Positions 51,296-60,758 of a stretch of DNA of 64,000 nucleotides are shown one piece after another. The notes beneath the pieces were generated by a model that worked only from the letters and a program-made list of their open reading frames with translations, did not search any database and was not told where the DNA came from. The translations under genes and the position numbers were made by a program. The stretch's first letter is position 1. Every line of letters begins with the position of its first letter. The DNA is from an uncultured Bacilli bacterium (GTDB lineage Bacteria > Bacillota_I > Bacilli_A > RF39 > UBA660). The stretch spans positions 310,001-374,000 of the forward strand of contig CAKPHH010000001.1 in the NCBI GenBank assembly GCA_934157235.1, written 5' to 3'.

Positions 51296-54200
51296 CTAAT
51301 CAGAACAGTTATATGTATTACATGAACAAGGGTAAGCTGCCTTAGAATTATAGTAGTTACAACTACAAGACGAAGTATAAGCTTTATCTGCATTACTAGA
51401 ATTACATGTAAATGAACTTCTTACCGTACAACTTGAATTCTTAGTTGTTGTTGTACTCCAACTATAAGAATATACAGTTTTGTAGCATGTTTTTCCAGAC
51501 AAAGTCCACGTATCATTAGGACAACTATATACCCAATGTTCTCCAGCACAAGTTTGTTGTCTATAAATACAGCCAGAGCGTGCTTCACATGTCTTTGAAC
51601 CTTTACCATTAAGTTCACTACATGTGTTTTTTCCTGAAGCCGCTCGTGAACTCCTAGAAGAGCTTTCTAAACACGTTTTTAAAGTTCTAGAATATTCAGC
51701 ACATCCAAAACTAGAATGACGACAAGAATTATAAGTAACACACTTTTTATCAACAACAGTGAAATGTTTAGTCATACTATCTGTATTACCAGCATTATCT
51801 TCACATGTATAACGAACAGTAGAGCTTACAGTAGATCTTGATGTACCATAATCATAAACTCCCGATCTATCATCCGAGCATGATGCTGAAACACTCTTTC
51901 CTGTACACCATGTTGTACTTTCACTATGTCCCTCAGACCAAACAGTAGGAGATGTTTTATCAATACCAAATGTTGTTGAACAACTATTGGTATTTCCGGC
52001 TTTATCTTTTACAAAACCATACCAATTAATTTTATTAGTCTCATAAGTAATTGTTGCCGTTGTATTCTTATTGTAAGATGCACTATTGGTTGATTTTAAA
52101 TCATAAGTATCTACACCAGACATATTATCATTAGTACTTAAACTTAAACTAACATTACTTCTATACCAATTATTGCGACCAGCAGTACCAGATCTATTAA
52201 CAGTACAAGTTGGTGCCGTTGTATCAACCTTGAAACTTCCAGAATTACATGTAGACTTATTACCAGCTTCATCTTTTACAAAGCCATACCAAGTAACTTT
52301 ACTAATATCGCTTTGTGTCTTATTTGCTTTATTATCGTAATTTTCAGAATTAGTAGCGTATACTCCATAACTTACTGGACTATTTACAGCTCTATCTCCT
52401 GATCCTTTTACATCATTTCTATTGATTGTTAAAGTGACATTTGTTTTATACCAATTATTATTACCATTTGGCTGAGCTATATTTCTTGTGACTGTACAAG
52501 TTGGAGCTGTCTTATCAATTCTTATTCTACTTGAAGATGTGTCGGAACAGTTTCCTGCCACATCACAAGCCATTATCTCAACGTTTTCATCTCTTTCCTT
52601 AGAAAAGTTTGTTGTTTTAAATGCTGTATTAACTCCTGGTGCTCTAGATGAATTTGCATAATTTGTCCAAACGTTCTCACCAGGTGATGTTGAACTTGGA
52701 TATCTATATGCAAAATAATCAATTCCTGATGTTTGATCAACTGACACTATACTAAGTGCAAATGTCTTATTTGTCCATTTATTTTCATAAGAACTTGTAA
52801 TCTTTGGTTTATCTGGTTTAGTCGTATCAACTTTAAAACTTCCAGAATTACAACTTGTTTTATTACCCGCTTCATCTTTTATAAATCCATACCATGTTAT
52901 ACCTTTAGTTTCTGTTTGAGTACCTGTTGTTGTACCATTGTATGAAGCTGAGTTAGTATTTTTTAATTCATAACTAATCGGACTATCAACAGCTCTATCT
53001 CCAGAACCATGATCATTTTTAGGATTTAAAGTTAAATTAACATTTGTTACATACCAATCATTTAGCCCATCTGGAGTAGCTTTATTTCTTGTAATTGTAC
53101 AAGTAGGATTAGTTCTATCAATTTTTATCATACTCTTTGCTGTATCAGAACAATTACCAGCTCTATCACAAGCTCTTACTTCCACATATTCAGACCTTTC
53201 CTTAGAAAAGTTTGTCGTTTCAAAAGGTGTTGTATCGCCTGGATTCTTACTAGAATTTTTCCATTTTTTCCATTCAGTCTCTCCTGGCGATGTTGAATTT
53301 GGATATCTATACTCAAAGTAAGCTATACCAGCTGTTTTATCATACGAAGAAATTTTTATAGAATATGACTTATTTATCCAAACCCCTTCATAAGGATTAT
53401 CAATAACAGGAGTCGTTGGTTTCGTAACATCAATACATACATAAACTTCACAAGGAGCAGTGTTTCCTGTATTATCAGCCATCGAAATAAAATCTGTTTT
53501 TCTCTCACCAAAGAACTTTTGAGTATAAACATCTTTCTGACAACCAGAACCAGATTTATCAATACATTTGACTTGTGCCTCTACGGTTGCAAAATCCGGA
53601 TTATTAATCCATTTACCTTCACATGTAGGTTTTCCATTAACATCTTTGGCTGAATTATCTCTAATAACCTCACAAGTTGGAGCATTTTCATTCTGAACAG
53701 TAGCATTTGCTTTTCCATTACCTTGATTACCAAGTGTATTAGTCGCAACAACTTTAACCGTAATCTTACCTGGAACATAATCAGTTAATGATATATTGGT
53801 ATCAATTTTAGTTTGCAACTTACCATCTATATCGCCAGAATTCTTTACTTCTTCATTATCTTTCATAATTATATAACTATATGAAGAAATTTTATGATCA
53901 TCTTTTATAACAATTCTTGCTTTTGCATCAGAATATTTATCAGTTTTAGATACATTCAAGAAGTTAATAGAAACAGTCGGTTTCTCATTAATTAAAGCAT
54001 CATCATCTTCGCTAGATTTGTATCTATCACAAACTAAATTAACTACATAATTATAATGATTCTTATCATATCTATATACTTGAACATACGACTTTGTAGG
54101 ATCACATTTTTTCTTACTTCGATCAACTACATCACCTATATATTTTTTATCTTGTAATGTCTTTAAATAGATTTGCTTTTTAAAACCAACTCTCTTCGGC

Positions 54201-54394
54201 AAATAATTACGATTATCTTGCGTATAACTCTTTGCCGACATTACAACTTCACTCTCTTGAGCTTTATAATATTCTTTTTCTGCTTTATTAGTCAAAAAAC
54301 GAATACTGACAATAGCAAGACCGGATAACAATCCCATAATAACTATCGCCGCTAATAACTCAACAAACGAAAATCCTCGATTAGATTTCTTCAT
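51296..54394 (-). CDS. Giant modular prepilin 2 with Cys-rich tail, 1032 aa
   Basis: Same prepilin start (SNRG-FSFVELLAAIVIMG) and head as the other two. The order is head, Ig-like domain, Cys domain, B-A-B-A repeats, one more A-like repeat (TCTVNRSGTAGRNNWYRSN, WYGFVKDKAGNTNSC), then a TWCTGKSVSASCSDDRSGVY domain and a Cys-rich tail (RHSSFGCAEYSRTLKTC to CSCNTYNCSD). The last 20 residues are nearly identical to protein 3, while the middle of the tail is not. The start at 54394 is preferred (AGGTG upstream). The many Cys-to-Cys pairs within each repeat suggest disulfide-stabilised modules outside the cell. Confidence 0.88.
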   Translation of the reverse strand: MKKSNRGFSFVELLAAIVIMGLLSGLAIVSIRFLTNKAEKEYYKAQESEVVMSAKSYTQDNRNYLPKRVGFKKQIYLKTLQDKKYIGDVVDRSKKKCDPTKSYVQVYRYDKNHYNYVVNLVCDRYKSSEDDDALINEKPTVSINFLNVSKTDKYSDAKARIVIKDDHKISSYSYIIMKDNEEVKNSGDIDGKLQTKIDTNISLTDYVPGKITVKVVATNTLGNQGNGKANATVQNENAPTCEVIRDNSAKDVNGKPTCEGKWINNPDFATVEAQVKCIDKSGSGCQKDVYTQKFFGERKTDFISMADNTGNTAPCEVYVCIDVTKPTTPVIDNPYEGVWINKSYSIKISSYDKTAGIAYFEYRYPNSTSPGETEWKKWKNSSKNPGDTTPFETTNFSKERSEYVEVRACDRAGNCSDTAKSMIKIDRTNPTCTITRNKATPDGLNDWYVTNVNLTLNPKNDHGSGDRAVDSPISYELKNTNSASYNGTTTGTQTETKGITWYGFIKDEAGNKTSCNSGSFKVDTTKPDKPKITSSYENKWTNKTFALSIVSVDQTSGIDYFAYRYPSSTSPGENVWTNYANSSRAPGVNTAFKTTNFSKERDENVEIMACDVAGNCSDTSSSRIRIDKTAPTCTVTRNIAQPNGNNNWYKTNVTLTINRNDVKGSGDRAVNSPVSYGVYATNSENYDNKANKTQSDISKVTWYGFVKDEAGNKSTCNSGSFKVDTTAPTCTVNRSGTAGRNNWYRSNVSLSLSTNDNMSGVDTYDLKSTNSASYNKNTTATITYETNKINWYGFVKDKAGNTNSCSTTFGIDKTSPTVWSEGHSESTTWCTGKSVSASCSDDRSGVYDYGTSRSTVSSTVRYTCEDNAGNTDSMTKHFTVVDKKCVTYNSCRHSSFGCAEYSRTLKTCLESSSRSSRAASGKNTCSELNGKGSKTCEARSGCIYRQQTCAGEHWVYSCPNDTWTLSGKTCYKTVYSYSWSTTTTKNSSCTVRSSFTCNSSNADKAYTSSCSCNYYNSKAAYPCSCNTYNCSD
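51722..51939 (-). repeat. Near-identical tract shared by giant genes 2 and 3
   Basis: 218 nt identical to 54952-55169 except one base (51893 A against 55123 G). It encodes the TWCTGK...CEDNAGNTD...CVTYNSC part. The DNA on its tail side is strongly diverged. Confidence 0.85.
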
Positions 54395-54430
54395 TATCAC
54401 ACCTCACCTATCATACTATTATAACTATAA
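54394..54430 (-). promoter_or_regulatory. Promoter region of giant prepilin gene 2
   Basis: TATAAT boxes are present on the minus strand within 45 nt of the start codon and AGGTGTGATA precedes it. The -35 is not clear (TTGAAG at 19 nt is the best candidate). Confidence 0.4.
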
Positions 54431-54469
54431 ATAATTATAACACTTCAAGTACAAAGAGGCAAACCCCAA

Positions 54470-54512
54470 AAAACAAAAAACTCACTTTTCTATTTTGAAA
54501 AATGAGTTTCAA
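54470..54512 (-). terminator. Intrinsic terminator after giant prepilin gene 3
   Basis: AACTCACTTTTC (54479-54490) pairs with GAAAAATGAGTT (54497-54508, one mismatch pair), followed by TTTTGTTTTTT on the minus strand. Confidence 0.82.
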
Positions 54513-54528
54513 ATAATTTTACTATATC

Positions 54529-57500
54529 CTAGTCAGAACAATTATATGTATTACATGAACAAGGATAAGCCGCCTTAGAATTATATTCAGTACAACTGCA
54601 TGATGAAGTATAAGCCCGTTCAACACTTTTAGAATTACAGTCAAATGAATTACCAACTTTACAATTCGTTGAAGTTAAATTATCACTACTAAAACTATAA
54701 GAATATGTTGTTTTATAACAAGTCGATCCAGTTCTTGACCAACCAGACGGACAGTCATAAGTAACTTGATTGGCCGGAGTACAAGTTCCTGTATAACCAA
54801 GCCACTTACATCCATGATTCGTACAAGAATTCATAGCTCCAGAGAAATCAGAACATTTTCCCTTAGTAGCAGAAGTTGAACTTGTCGACTCCTTCTCTGT
54901 ACATGTCTTTAATACCTTATTATATTTTGCACATCCAAAGTCTTTATGTTTACAAGAATTATAAGTAACACACTTTTTATCAACAACAGTGAAATGTTTA
55001 GTCATACTATCTGTATTACCAGCATTATCTTCACATGTATAACGAACAGTAGAGCTTACAGTAGATCTTGATGTACCATAATCATAAACTCCCGATCTAT
55101 CATCCGAGCATGATGCTGAAACGCTCTTTCCTGTACACCATGTTGTACTTTCACTATGTCCCTCAGACCTAACAGTAGGAGCTGTTTTATCAATACCAAA
55201 TGTTGTTGAACAACTATTGGTATTACCAGCTTTATCTTTTACAAAACCATACCAATTAATCTTGTTAGTTTCATAATCAATTGTAGCAGTTGTATTTTTA
55301 TTGTAAGACGCACTATTAGTTGATTTTAAATCATAAATATCAACACCAGACATATTATCGTTAGTACTCAAACTTAAGCTAACATTACTTCTATACCAAT
55401 TATTGTGACCAGCAGTACCAGATCTATTAACAGTACAAGTTGGAGCTGTTGTATCAACTTTGAAACTTCCAGAATTACAAGTGGACTTATTACCAGCTTC
55501 ATCTTTTACAAAACCATACCAAGTAACTTTACTAATATCACTTTGTGTCTTACTTGCTTTATTATCGTAATTTTCAGAATTAGTAGCGTATACTCCATAA
55601 CTTACCGGACTATTTACAGCTCTATCACCTGATCCTTTTACATCATTTCTATTAATTGTTAAAGTGACATTTGTTTTATACCAACCATTATTACCATCAG
55701 GATTAGCCTTATTTTTCGTAACTGTACAGGTTGGTGCTGTTTTATCAATTCTTATTCTACTTGAAGATGTATCAGAACAGTTCCCTGCTACATCACAAGC
55801 CATTATTTCAACATTTTCATCTCTTTCCTTAGAAAAGTTGGTTGTTGTAAATGCTGTATTATCACCTGGATTTCGAGATGAATTTGCATATTTATTCCAA
55901 GTGTTCTCACCTGGTGAATTTGAACTTGGATATCTATAAGCAAAATAATCTATTCCTGAAGTTGCATCTTTTGATACTACACTTATTGTATATGATTTGT
56001 TTACCCATTTATTATCGTTCCTATTAGTTATACTTGGTTTATCAGGCTTAGTTGTATCTACTTTAAAACTTCCAGAATTACAACTTGTTTTGTTTCCTGC
56101 TTCATCTTTTATAAATCCATACCATGTTATACCTTTAGTTTCTGTTTGAGTACCAGTCGTTGTTCCATTATATGAAGCTGAGTTAGTATTTTTTAACTCA
56201 TAACTAATTGGACTATCAACAGCTCTATCTCCAGAACCATGATCGTTTTTTGGATTCAACTTTAAATTAACATTTGTTACATACCAATTATTTAATCCAT
56301 CTGGATTAGCCTTATTTTTTGTGATTGTACAAGTAGGATCGGTCTTATCAATTCTTATTTTACTCCTTGCTATATCAGAACAATTACCTGCCCTGTCACA
56401 AGCTCTAACCTCTACATATTCATCTCTTTCTTTAGAAAATGGTGTTGTCACAAATGGTGTTGTATCGCCTGGATTCTTACTAGAATTTGCCCATTGATGC
56501 CATTCTTTCTCACTAACTCCATTACCATCAACGCCAGTAGAATCAGGATATCTATACTCAAAGTAAGCTATACCAGCAGTTTTATCATACGAAGAAATTT
56601 TTATAGAATATGATTTATTTATCCAAATGCCTTCATAAGGATTATCAATAACAGGAGTCGTTGGTTTTGTTGTATCAATACATACATAAACTTCACAAGG
56701 AGCAGTGTTTCCTGTATTATCAGCCATCGAAATGAAATCTGTTTTTCTCTCACCAAAGAACACTTGGGTATAAACATCTTTCTGACAACCAGAACCAGAT
56801 TTATCAATACATTTAACTTGTGCTTCTACTGTTGCTTGAGTAGGATCCTTAATCCATCTACCCTCACATGTTGGATTACCATTAACATCCTTAACTGAAT
56901 TATCTCTAATAACCTCACAAGTTGGAGCATTTTCATTTTTAACAGTAACACTATCTTTAGCATTTCCCTGATTTCCTAGTGTATTAGTTGCAACTACTTT
57001 AACTGTAATCTTTCCAGGGACATAATCCTTTAAAGGTATATCTACTGTAAGTTTTTCTTTTAATTTACCATCAATATCTCCAGAATTCTTTATTTCTTCA
57101 TTGTCTCTCATAATTATATAACTATATGAAGAAATTTTATGGTCATCTTCAATAGTTACCCTTACTTTCGCATCAGAATATTTATCCGTCTTAGATACAT
57201 TTAAAAAGTTAATTTTAATAGTAGGCTTTGATGTAATGTCAGAATCTTCATTATCTGTTGATTTATATCGATCACATACTAAATCAACCACATAACTATA
57301 ATGATTCTTATCATATCTATATACTTGGACATACGATTGATCTGGAAAACATTTCTTTTTACTTCGATCAACTACATCACCAATATATTTCTTTTCTTGT
57401 AAAGTACTTAAAAAAATTTGTGTCTTAAGACCAACTCTTTTAGGTAAATGGTTTCTATTATCTTGCGTATAACTTTTAGCAGCCATTATAATTTCACTTT

Positions 57501-57642
57501 CCTGTGCCTTATAATATTCTTTCTCTGCCTTATTAAGTAAAAAACGAATACTAACAATTGCAAGTCCCGACAATAGTCCCATAATAACTATTGCCGCTAA
57601 TAACTCAACAAACGAAAACCCTCGATTAAACTTTTTCTTCAT
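54529..57642 (-). CDS. Giant modular prepilin 3 with Cys-rich tail, 1037 aa
   Basis: N-terminus MKKKFNRG-FSFVELLAAIV with Gly -1 and Glu +5. The domain order equals that of protein 2. The first B repeat has an insert (TGVDGNGVSEKEWHQW) which it shares with protein 1 and not with protein 2, so the three genes are mosaics. The tail reads KHKDFGCAKYNKVLKTCTEK, then CTNHGCKWLGYTGTC and ends CSCNTYNCSD. It is the first of the three tandem genes in the direction of transcription, about 100 nt after the dTMP kinase gene and its terminator. Confidence 0.88.
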   Translation of the reverse strand: MKKKFNRGFSFVELLAAIVIMGLLSGLAIVSIRFLLNKAEKEYYKAQESEIIMAAKSYTQDNRNHLPKRVGLKTQIFLSTLQEKKYIGDVVDRSKKKCFPDQSYVQVYRYDKNHYSYVVDLVCDRYKSTDNEDSDITSKPTIKINFLNVSKTDKYSDAKVRVTIEDDHKISSYSYIIMRDNEEIKNSGDIDGKLKEKLTVDIPLKDYVPGKITVKVVATNTLGNQGNAKDSVTVKNENAPTCEVIRDNSVKDVNGNPTCEGRWIKDPTQATVEAQVKCIDKSGSGCQKDVYTQVFFGERKTDFISMADNTGNTAPCEVYVCIDTTKPTTPVIDNPYEGIWINKSYSIKISSYDKTAGIAYFEYRYPDSTGVDGNGVSEKEWHQWANSSKNPGDTTPFVTTPFSKERDEYVEVRACDRAGNCSDIARSKIRIDKTDPTCTITKNKANPDGLNNWYVTNVNLKLNPKNDHGSGDRAVDSPISYELKNTNSASYNGTTTGTQTETKGITWYGFIKDEAGNKTSCNSGSFKVDTTKPDKPSITNRNDNKWVNKSYTISVVSKDATSGIDYFAYRYPSSNSPGENTWNKYANSSRNPGDNTAFTTTNFSKERDENVEIMACDVAGNCSDTSSSRIRIDKTAPTCTVTKNKANPDGNNGWYKTNVTLTINRNDVKGSGDRAVNSPVSYGVYATNSENYDNKASKTQSDISKVTWYGFVKDEAGNKSTCNSGSFKVDTTAPTCTVNRSGTAGHNNWYRSNVSLSLSTNDNMSGVDIYDLKSTNSASYNKNTTATIDYETNKINWYGFVKDKAGNTNSCSTTFGIDKTAPTVRSEGHSESTTWCTGKSVSASCSDDRSGVYDYGTSRSTVSSTVRYTCEDNAGNTDSMTKHFTVVDKKCVTYNSCKHKDFGCAKYNKVLKTCTEKESTSSTSATKGKCSDFSGAMNSCTNHGCKWLGYTGTCTPANQVTYDCPSGWSRTGSTCYKTTYSYSFSSDNLTSTNCKVGNSFDCNSKSVERAYTSSCSCTEYNSKAAYPCSCNTYNCSD
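54952..55169 (-). repeat. Near-identical tract shared by giant genes 3 and 2
   Basis: Partner of 51722-51939, one mismatch in 218 nt. The sharp fall of similarity at its lower-coordinate end marks a possible recombination border. Confidence 0.85.
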
Positions 57643-57711
57643 TTTATTTCACCTACACCATATAATTCTATCTATAATTAAAGTATAACATAGACAAGAG
57701 GAAAACAAAAG

Positions 57712-57748
57712 TTCAAAAGAAAAAGCTATCAACAAAGATTTGATAACT
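57712..57748 (-). terminator. Intrinsic terminator after the dTMP kinase gene
   Basis: AGCTATCAA (57724-57732) pairs with TTGATAACT (57740-57748, one G-T pair), followed by TTTTTCTTTTG on the minus strand. Confidence 0.82.
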
Positions 57749-58417
57749 TTACATTTCTTCAATTAAATTTAATATCTCATCATTTATATCTTCTATACTT
57801 CTAAGCACACCATCTTTAACACATTCTATTTTATCCCAATTATAAAGTTCAGCCAATTCTAAATAAGCTCTTTCCGCTCCTTGCAAATGTTCTGGAGATT
57901 TTTCATTTTCATCCAAATTTTCTCTATTCTTCTTTAACTCACAAGAAACTTCATATGGAACATGTAAAAATATAGTCTTATCTGGTTTTGGTAATTGTAA
58001 TAACCAATACTCTAGTTTATCAATCCATTGATACATATTAAATCTTTCATCTTTATCCTTAATTTTACTACCTTGATGTGCTAAATTAGAAGTTGTATAT
58101 CTATCTAAAAAAACATAATATCCTTCATCTAGTAACTTTAAAGCCTTATCAATATTATACTTTCTATCAGCTGCATAATATAAACAAGAAACTTTAGGAT
58201 CTACATTAGGTGCTCCTTCTTTAAAGTATCCTTCACATATCTCTGGTTTTCCTAAATAAGCTCCTCCAACAATTCTTCCTGTTGGTGTATCATACATTGG
58301 AAAACTAAAACTAGCACATTTTATTCCTTTTTCTGTAAGTCTTTTAACTAACAATTTTGATTGTGTCTCTTTTCCAGAACAATCAGTTCCTTCTATAACA
58401 ATAATTTTTCCTTTCAT
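57749..58417 (-). CDS. tmk: Thymidylate kinase
   Basis: 222 residues with the P-loop IEGTDCSGKETQSKLL, the DR motif in VFLDRYTTSNLAHQGSKI and the dTMP pocket residues around SFPMYDTPTGR. It makes dTDP from dTMP. Compared with the usual bacterial enzyme (EGxDGxGKST, about 205-210 residues), the P-loop has Cys-Ser in place of Gly and Ser, as in the subgroup found in clostridia and archaea. It lies between the exported protein gene at 58431 (13-nt gap) and the giant prepilin cluster. Confidence 0.88.
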   Translation of the reverse strand: MKGKIIVIEGTDCSGKETQSKLLVKRLTEKGIKCASFSFPMYDTPTGRIVGGAYLGKPEICEGYFKEGAPNVDPKVSCLYYAADRKYNIDKALKLLDEGYYVFLDRYTTSNLAHQGSKIKDKDERFNMYQWIDKLEYWLLQLPKPDKTIFLHVPYEVSCELKKNRENLDENEKSPEHLQGAERAYLELAELYNWDKIECVKDGVLRSIEDINDEILNLIEEM

Positions 58418-58430
58418 CCTATCTCACCTC

Positions 58431-59003
58431 TTAAATGGTTCCTTTAACATCTACTTTAAATGAAATACCTAAATTTTCCAAATCGGCATCATAACTATCA
58501 CTAACCCAAACTCTTAAATGATAAGTCTTTTTTGTTTTAGCTTTCAACACACCATTATACAAAACTTTATTTCCATCAAGTTTCGAATCACTCAAATTAG
58601 AAAAAGTAATTGTTCCATTCTCAAATTCTTTAACTGCTTTATCATTCTCATCAGTTAAATATAACTTTATATACTTTCCATCAATATCATTTATAATTGG
58701 CTCTAATAACACTTCATAATTAATATCCTTATCATAGTCATTAGAAACTTTAAATTCATAATATTTACTATTCTTAATCCCGACACTATCACTAACTGGA
58801 GTAATATCATCCATCTTTATCACATTATTATTATCCTCTGTAAAGTTAAAAGACAAATATCCTAAAGTCAAAGTATTAATTTTATCTTCCCCATCAGAAA
58901 CCGTAACAGCATAACTAGTTCCAAAGATTAAAACTAATAATATTAAAACTCCTAATATTGAAGTAATTATCTCTTTTGTATAATTCTTTTTTTCTCCATC
59001 CAT
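58431..59003 (-). CDS. Exported protein with SipW-type signal region
   Basis: 190 residues. After a Lys/Glu-rich start comes a hydrophobic segment (residues about 12-31) ending FGTSYAVTVSDGE, which looks like the T-Y-A-Y/F-x-x-D region of SipW-dependent (TasA/camelysin-like) exported proteins. The mature part is a beta-sandwich-like sequence (NTLTLGYLSFNFTEDN, SKYYEFKVSNDYDKDINYEVLLEP, TKKTYHLRVWVSDSYDADL). Family assignment is weak. It precedes tmk by 13 nt, but the two have no evident link. Confidence 0.62.
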   Translation of the reverse strand: MDGEKKNYTKEIITSILGVLILLVLIFGTSYAVTVSDGEDKINTLTLGYLSFNFTEDNNNVIKMDDITPVSDSVGIKNSKYYEFKVSNDYDKDINYEVLLEPIINDIDGKYIKLYLTDENDKAVKEFENGTITFSNLSDSKLDGNKVLYNGVLKAKTKKTYHLRVWVSDSYDADLENLGISFKVDVKGTI

Positions 59004-59081
59004 AACTTCACCTTCTACAATCTAATAATAGTTTATCAAAAAAATTTACTTATAACAAGAAATTGCAAAAAAATAATGAAA

Positions 59082-59663
59082 CTATACACTAATTTCATCA
59101 TTTTCATTAAATGGAACTAATAAACATTTTCTACTCGCTAAAAAGTCACACATATGTACAAAGTTCTGATACTTTGTCTTAGGTCTTTCTAATACTTCAA
59201 CTCCATTGTAATCCTTCGTCCAAGGACCCATATGTGTCTTTATAACATCTCCTAAAAATTCTATTTCTTCTACTTCTAAACCTAACTTTTCTTCATTATC
59301 CATAATATAATCAGCCATTAATATTGGATGATCAAATCTTGTATATTTTTCATAATCATATCCAGATTTTAATCCATCATGTAAGATTAATGCCATTATC
59401 ATTAAATCTTTCTCATCAGCTGTATATTTATTACCAATACATTCATCTCCCAATAATTCATAAGCAATCCTAACAGCTGCCTTAGTATGACGCAAAAGTC
59501 CTCCTTTACCTAAAGCATACTCAGGATGATACTTTCCTGTAGAAGACGCTGGTATTTCAAAGAAATAATCTGGTAATAATTCTATCATTTCTTTACACGC
59601 ATTTCTAATTTTATCACTCTTAATATATTCTAACTCTTTTTTAAAATGTTCACTCTTACTCAT
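59082..59663 (-). CDS. HD-domain hydrolase
   Basis: 193 residues. HD metal motif: GLLRHTKAAVRIAYELL provides the first His, MALILHDGLKSG the HD dyad and FDHPILMADYI a further His, and VIKTHMGPW closes the site. This is the pattern of bacterial HD phosphohydrolases acting on nucleotides, such as YqeK- or KH-RNase Y-like proteins; the substrate is unknown. The start at 59663 (MSKSEHFKKELEY) overlaps hemW by 8 nt. The longer frame would read through the end of hemW in another phase and is not used. Confidence 0.78.
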   Translation of the reverse strand: MSKSEHFKKELEYIKSDKIRNACKEMIELLPDYFFEIPASSTGKYHPEYALGKGGLLRHTKAAVRIAYELLGDECIGNKYTADEKDLMIMALILHDGLKSGYDYEKYTRFDHPILMADYIMDNEEKLGLEVEEIEFLGDVIKTHMGPWTKDYNGVEVLERPKTKYQNFVHMCDFLASRKCLLVPFNENDEISV

Positions 59664-60756
59664 GCTTCTCTCCTTCAATAAACTTAATAATAATTTCATT
59701 ACTAACATAAAACTTCTCTTCTGGAATAAATAAATTATCTCCGCCATCAATAATAAAACCATTGTCTATAAGTTCATCATAATTATAACACTCATCAATT
59801 TTTTTACCAAATCTATTCTTAAATTTATTCTTATCAATTCCATCACTTAATCTTAAACCAAGCATAACTTCATATTCCATCAAATCTTTATAACTAACTT
59901 CTTCAACACTAGAAATATATTCTTTAGAAAAATATTTATTAAACGATCTCGTATTAGTAATTCTCTTATTGTCAACATAAGAACTAGCTCCCAGTCCAAA
60001 TCCATAATATTCTAAATTCTTCCAATATACGCTATTATGTCGAGAAAAATACCCTTCCTTGCAAAAATTACTAATCTCATAATGCCAAAAATTATTATCT
60101 TTCAAATATTTACAAATAAACTTATACATTTCTAAATCTAAATCTTCTGAAATATTCTTAGTCCCTAAAACACTAAGTAAAGTATTTTTCTCTATAATTA
60201 AAGAATAAGTAGAAATATGTTTAATATCTAAGTCAATAATAAAATCCAAATCCTCTTTTATTTCTTCAATAGTCTGATCTTTCAAAGCATAAATTAAATC
60301 TATATTGATATTATCTATTCCTACACTTTTAGAATAATTAACAATTGTTATAACTTGTCTTTTATCAAACTCTCTTTTTAAAAATTCTAAATGTTTCTTA
60401 TTTGTACTTTCTAAACCAAAACTAATTCTATTTACTCCATACTTCTTAAATAAATCAATTTTTTCTTTTGTAGTATTTTCAAAATTAGCTTCTATTGTAA
60501 ATTCTATATCTTTACTCTTTTTAAAAATATCAGTTATTTTAAATAGTCTCTCTAACTGTAAAATACTCAAACTACTAGGAGTACCTCCACCTATATAAAG
60601 TGTAGTAATCACTTCTCCTACATAATTACTTTTAATTTCTTTTTCTAAACAATCTAAATACTTATCTACTAATTTTTCATTATATAAAACTTTACAAAAA
60701 TCACAATAAGAACAAATTTTATCACAAAACGGTATATGTATATATATAGCTTTCAC
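59656..60756 (-). CDS. hemW: Radical SAM heme chaperone HemW
   Basis: 366 residues starting MKAIYIHIPFCDKICSYCDF, with the radical SAM CxxxCxxC cluster motif, then GGGTPSSL and EANFE. HemW, formerly called a second coproporphyrinogen oxidase, is thought to deliver heme to respiratory enzymes. The HNSVYWKNLEYYGFGLGASSY segment agrees with HemW. It lies 2 nt after the SpoIIID-like gene and that gene is 8 nt after lepA, so this is the common lepA-hemW neighbourhood with one gene inserted. hrcA does not follow. Confidence 0.93.
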   Translation of the reverse strand: MKAIYIHIPFCDKICSYCDFCKVLYNEKLVDKYLDCLEKEIKSNYVGEVITTLYIGGGTPSSLSILQLERLFKITDIFKKSKDIEFTIEANFENTTKEKIDLFKKYGVNRISFGLESTNKKHLEFLKREFDKRQVITIVNYSKSVGIDNINIDLIYALKDQTIEEIKEDLDFIIDLDIKHISTYSLIIEKNTLLSVLGTKNISEDLDLEMYKFICKYLKDNNFWHYEISNFCKEGYFSRHNSVYWKNLEYYGFGLGASSYVDNKRITNTRSFNKYFSKEYISSVEEVSYKDLMEYEVMLGLRLSDGIDKNKFKNRFGKKIDECYNYDELIDNGFIIDGGDNLFIPEEKFYVSNEIIIKFIEGEKHE

Positions 60757-60758
60757 AA

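Noticed and set aside
48393..57642. Possibility that the three large genes are one duplicated assembly artefact
   Set aside because: Tails, inserts and intergenic parts differ at many positions, so the copies are real paralogues and not a misassembly of one gene.
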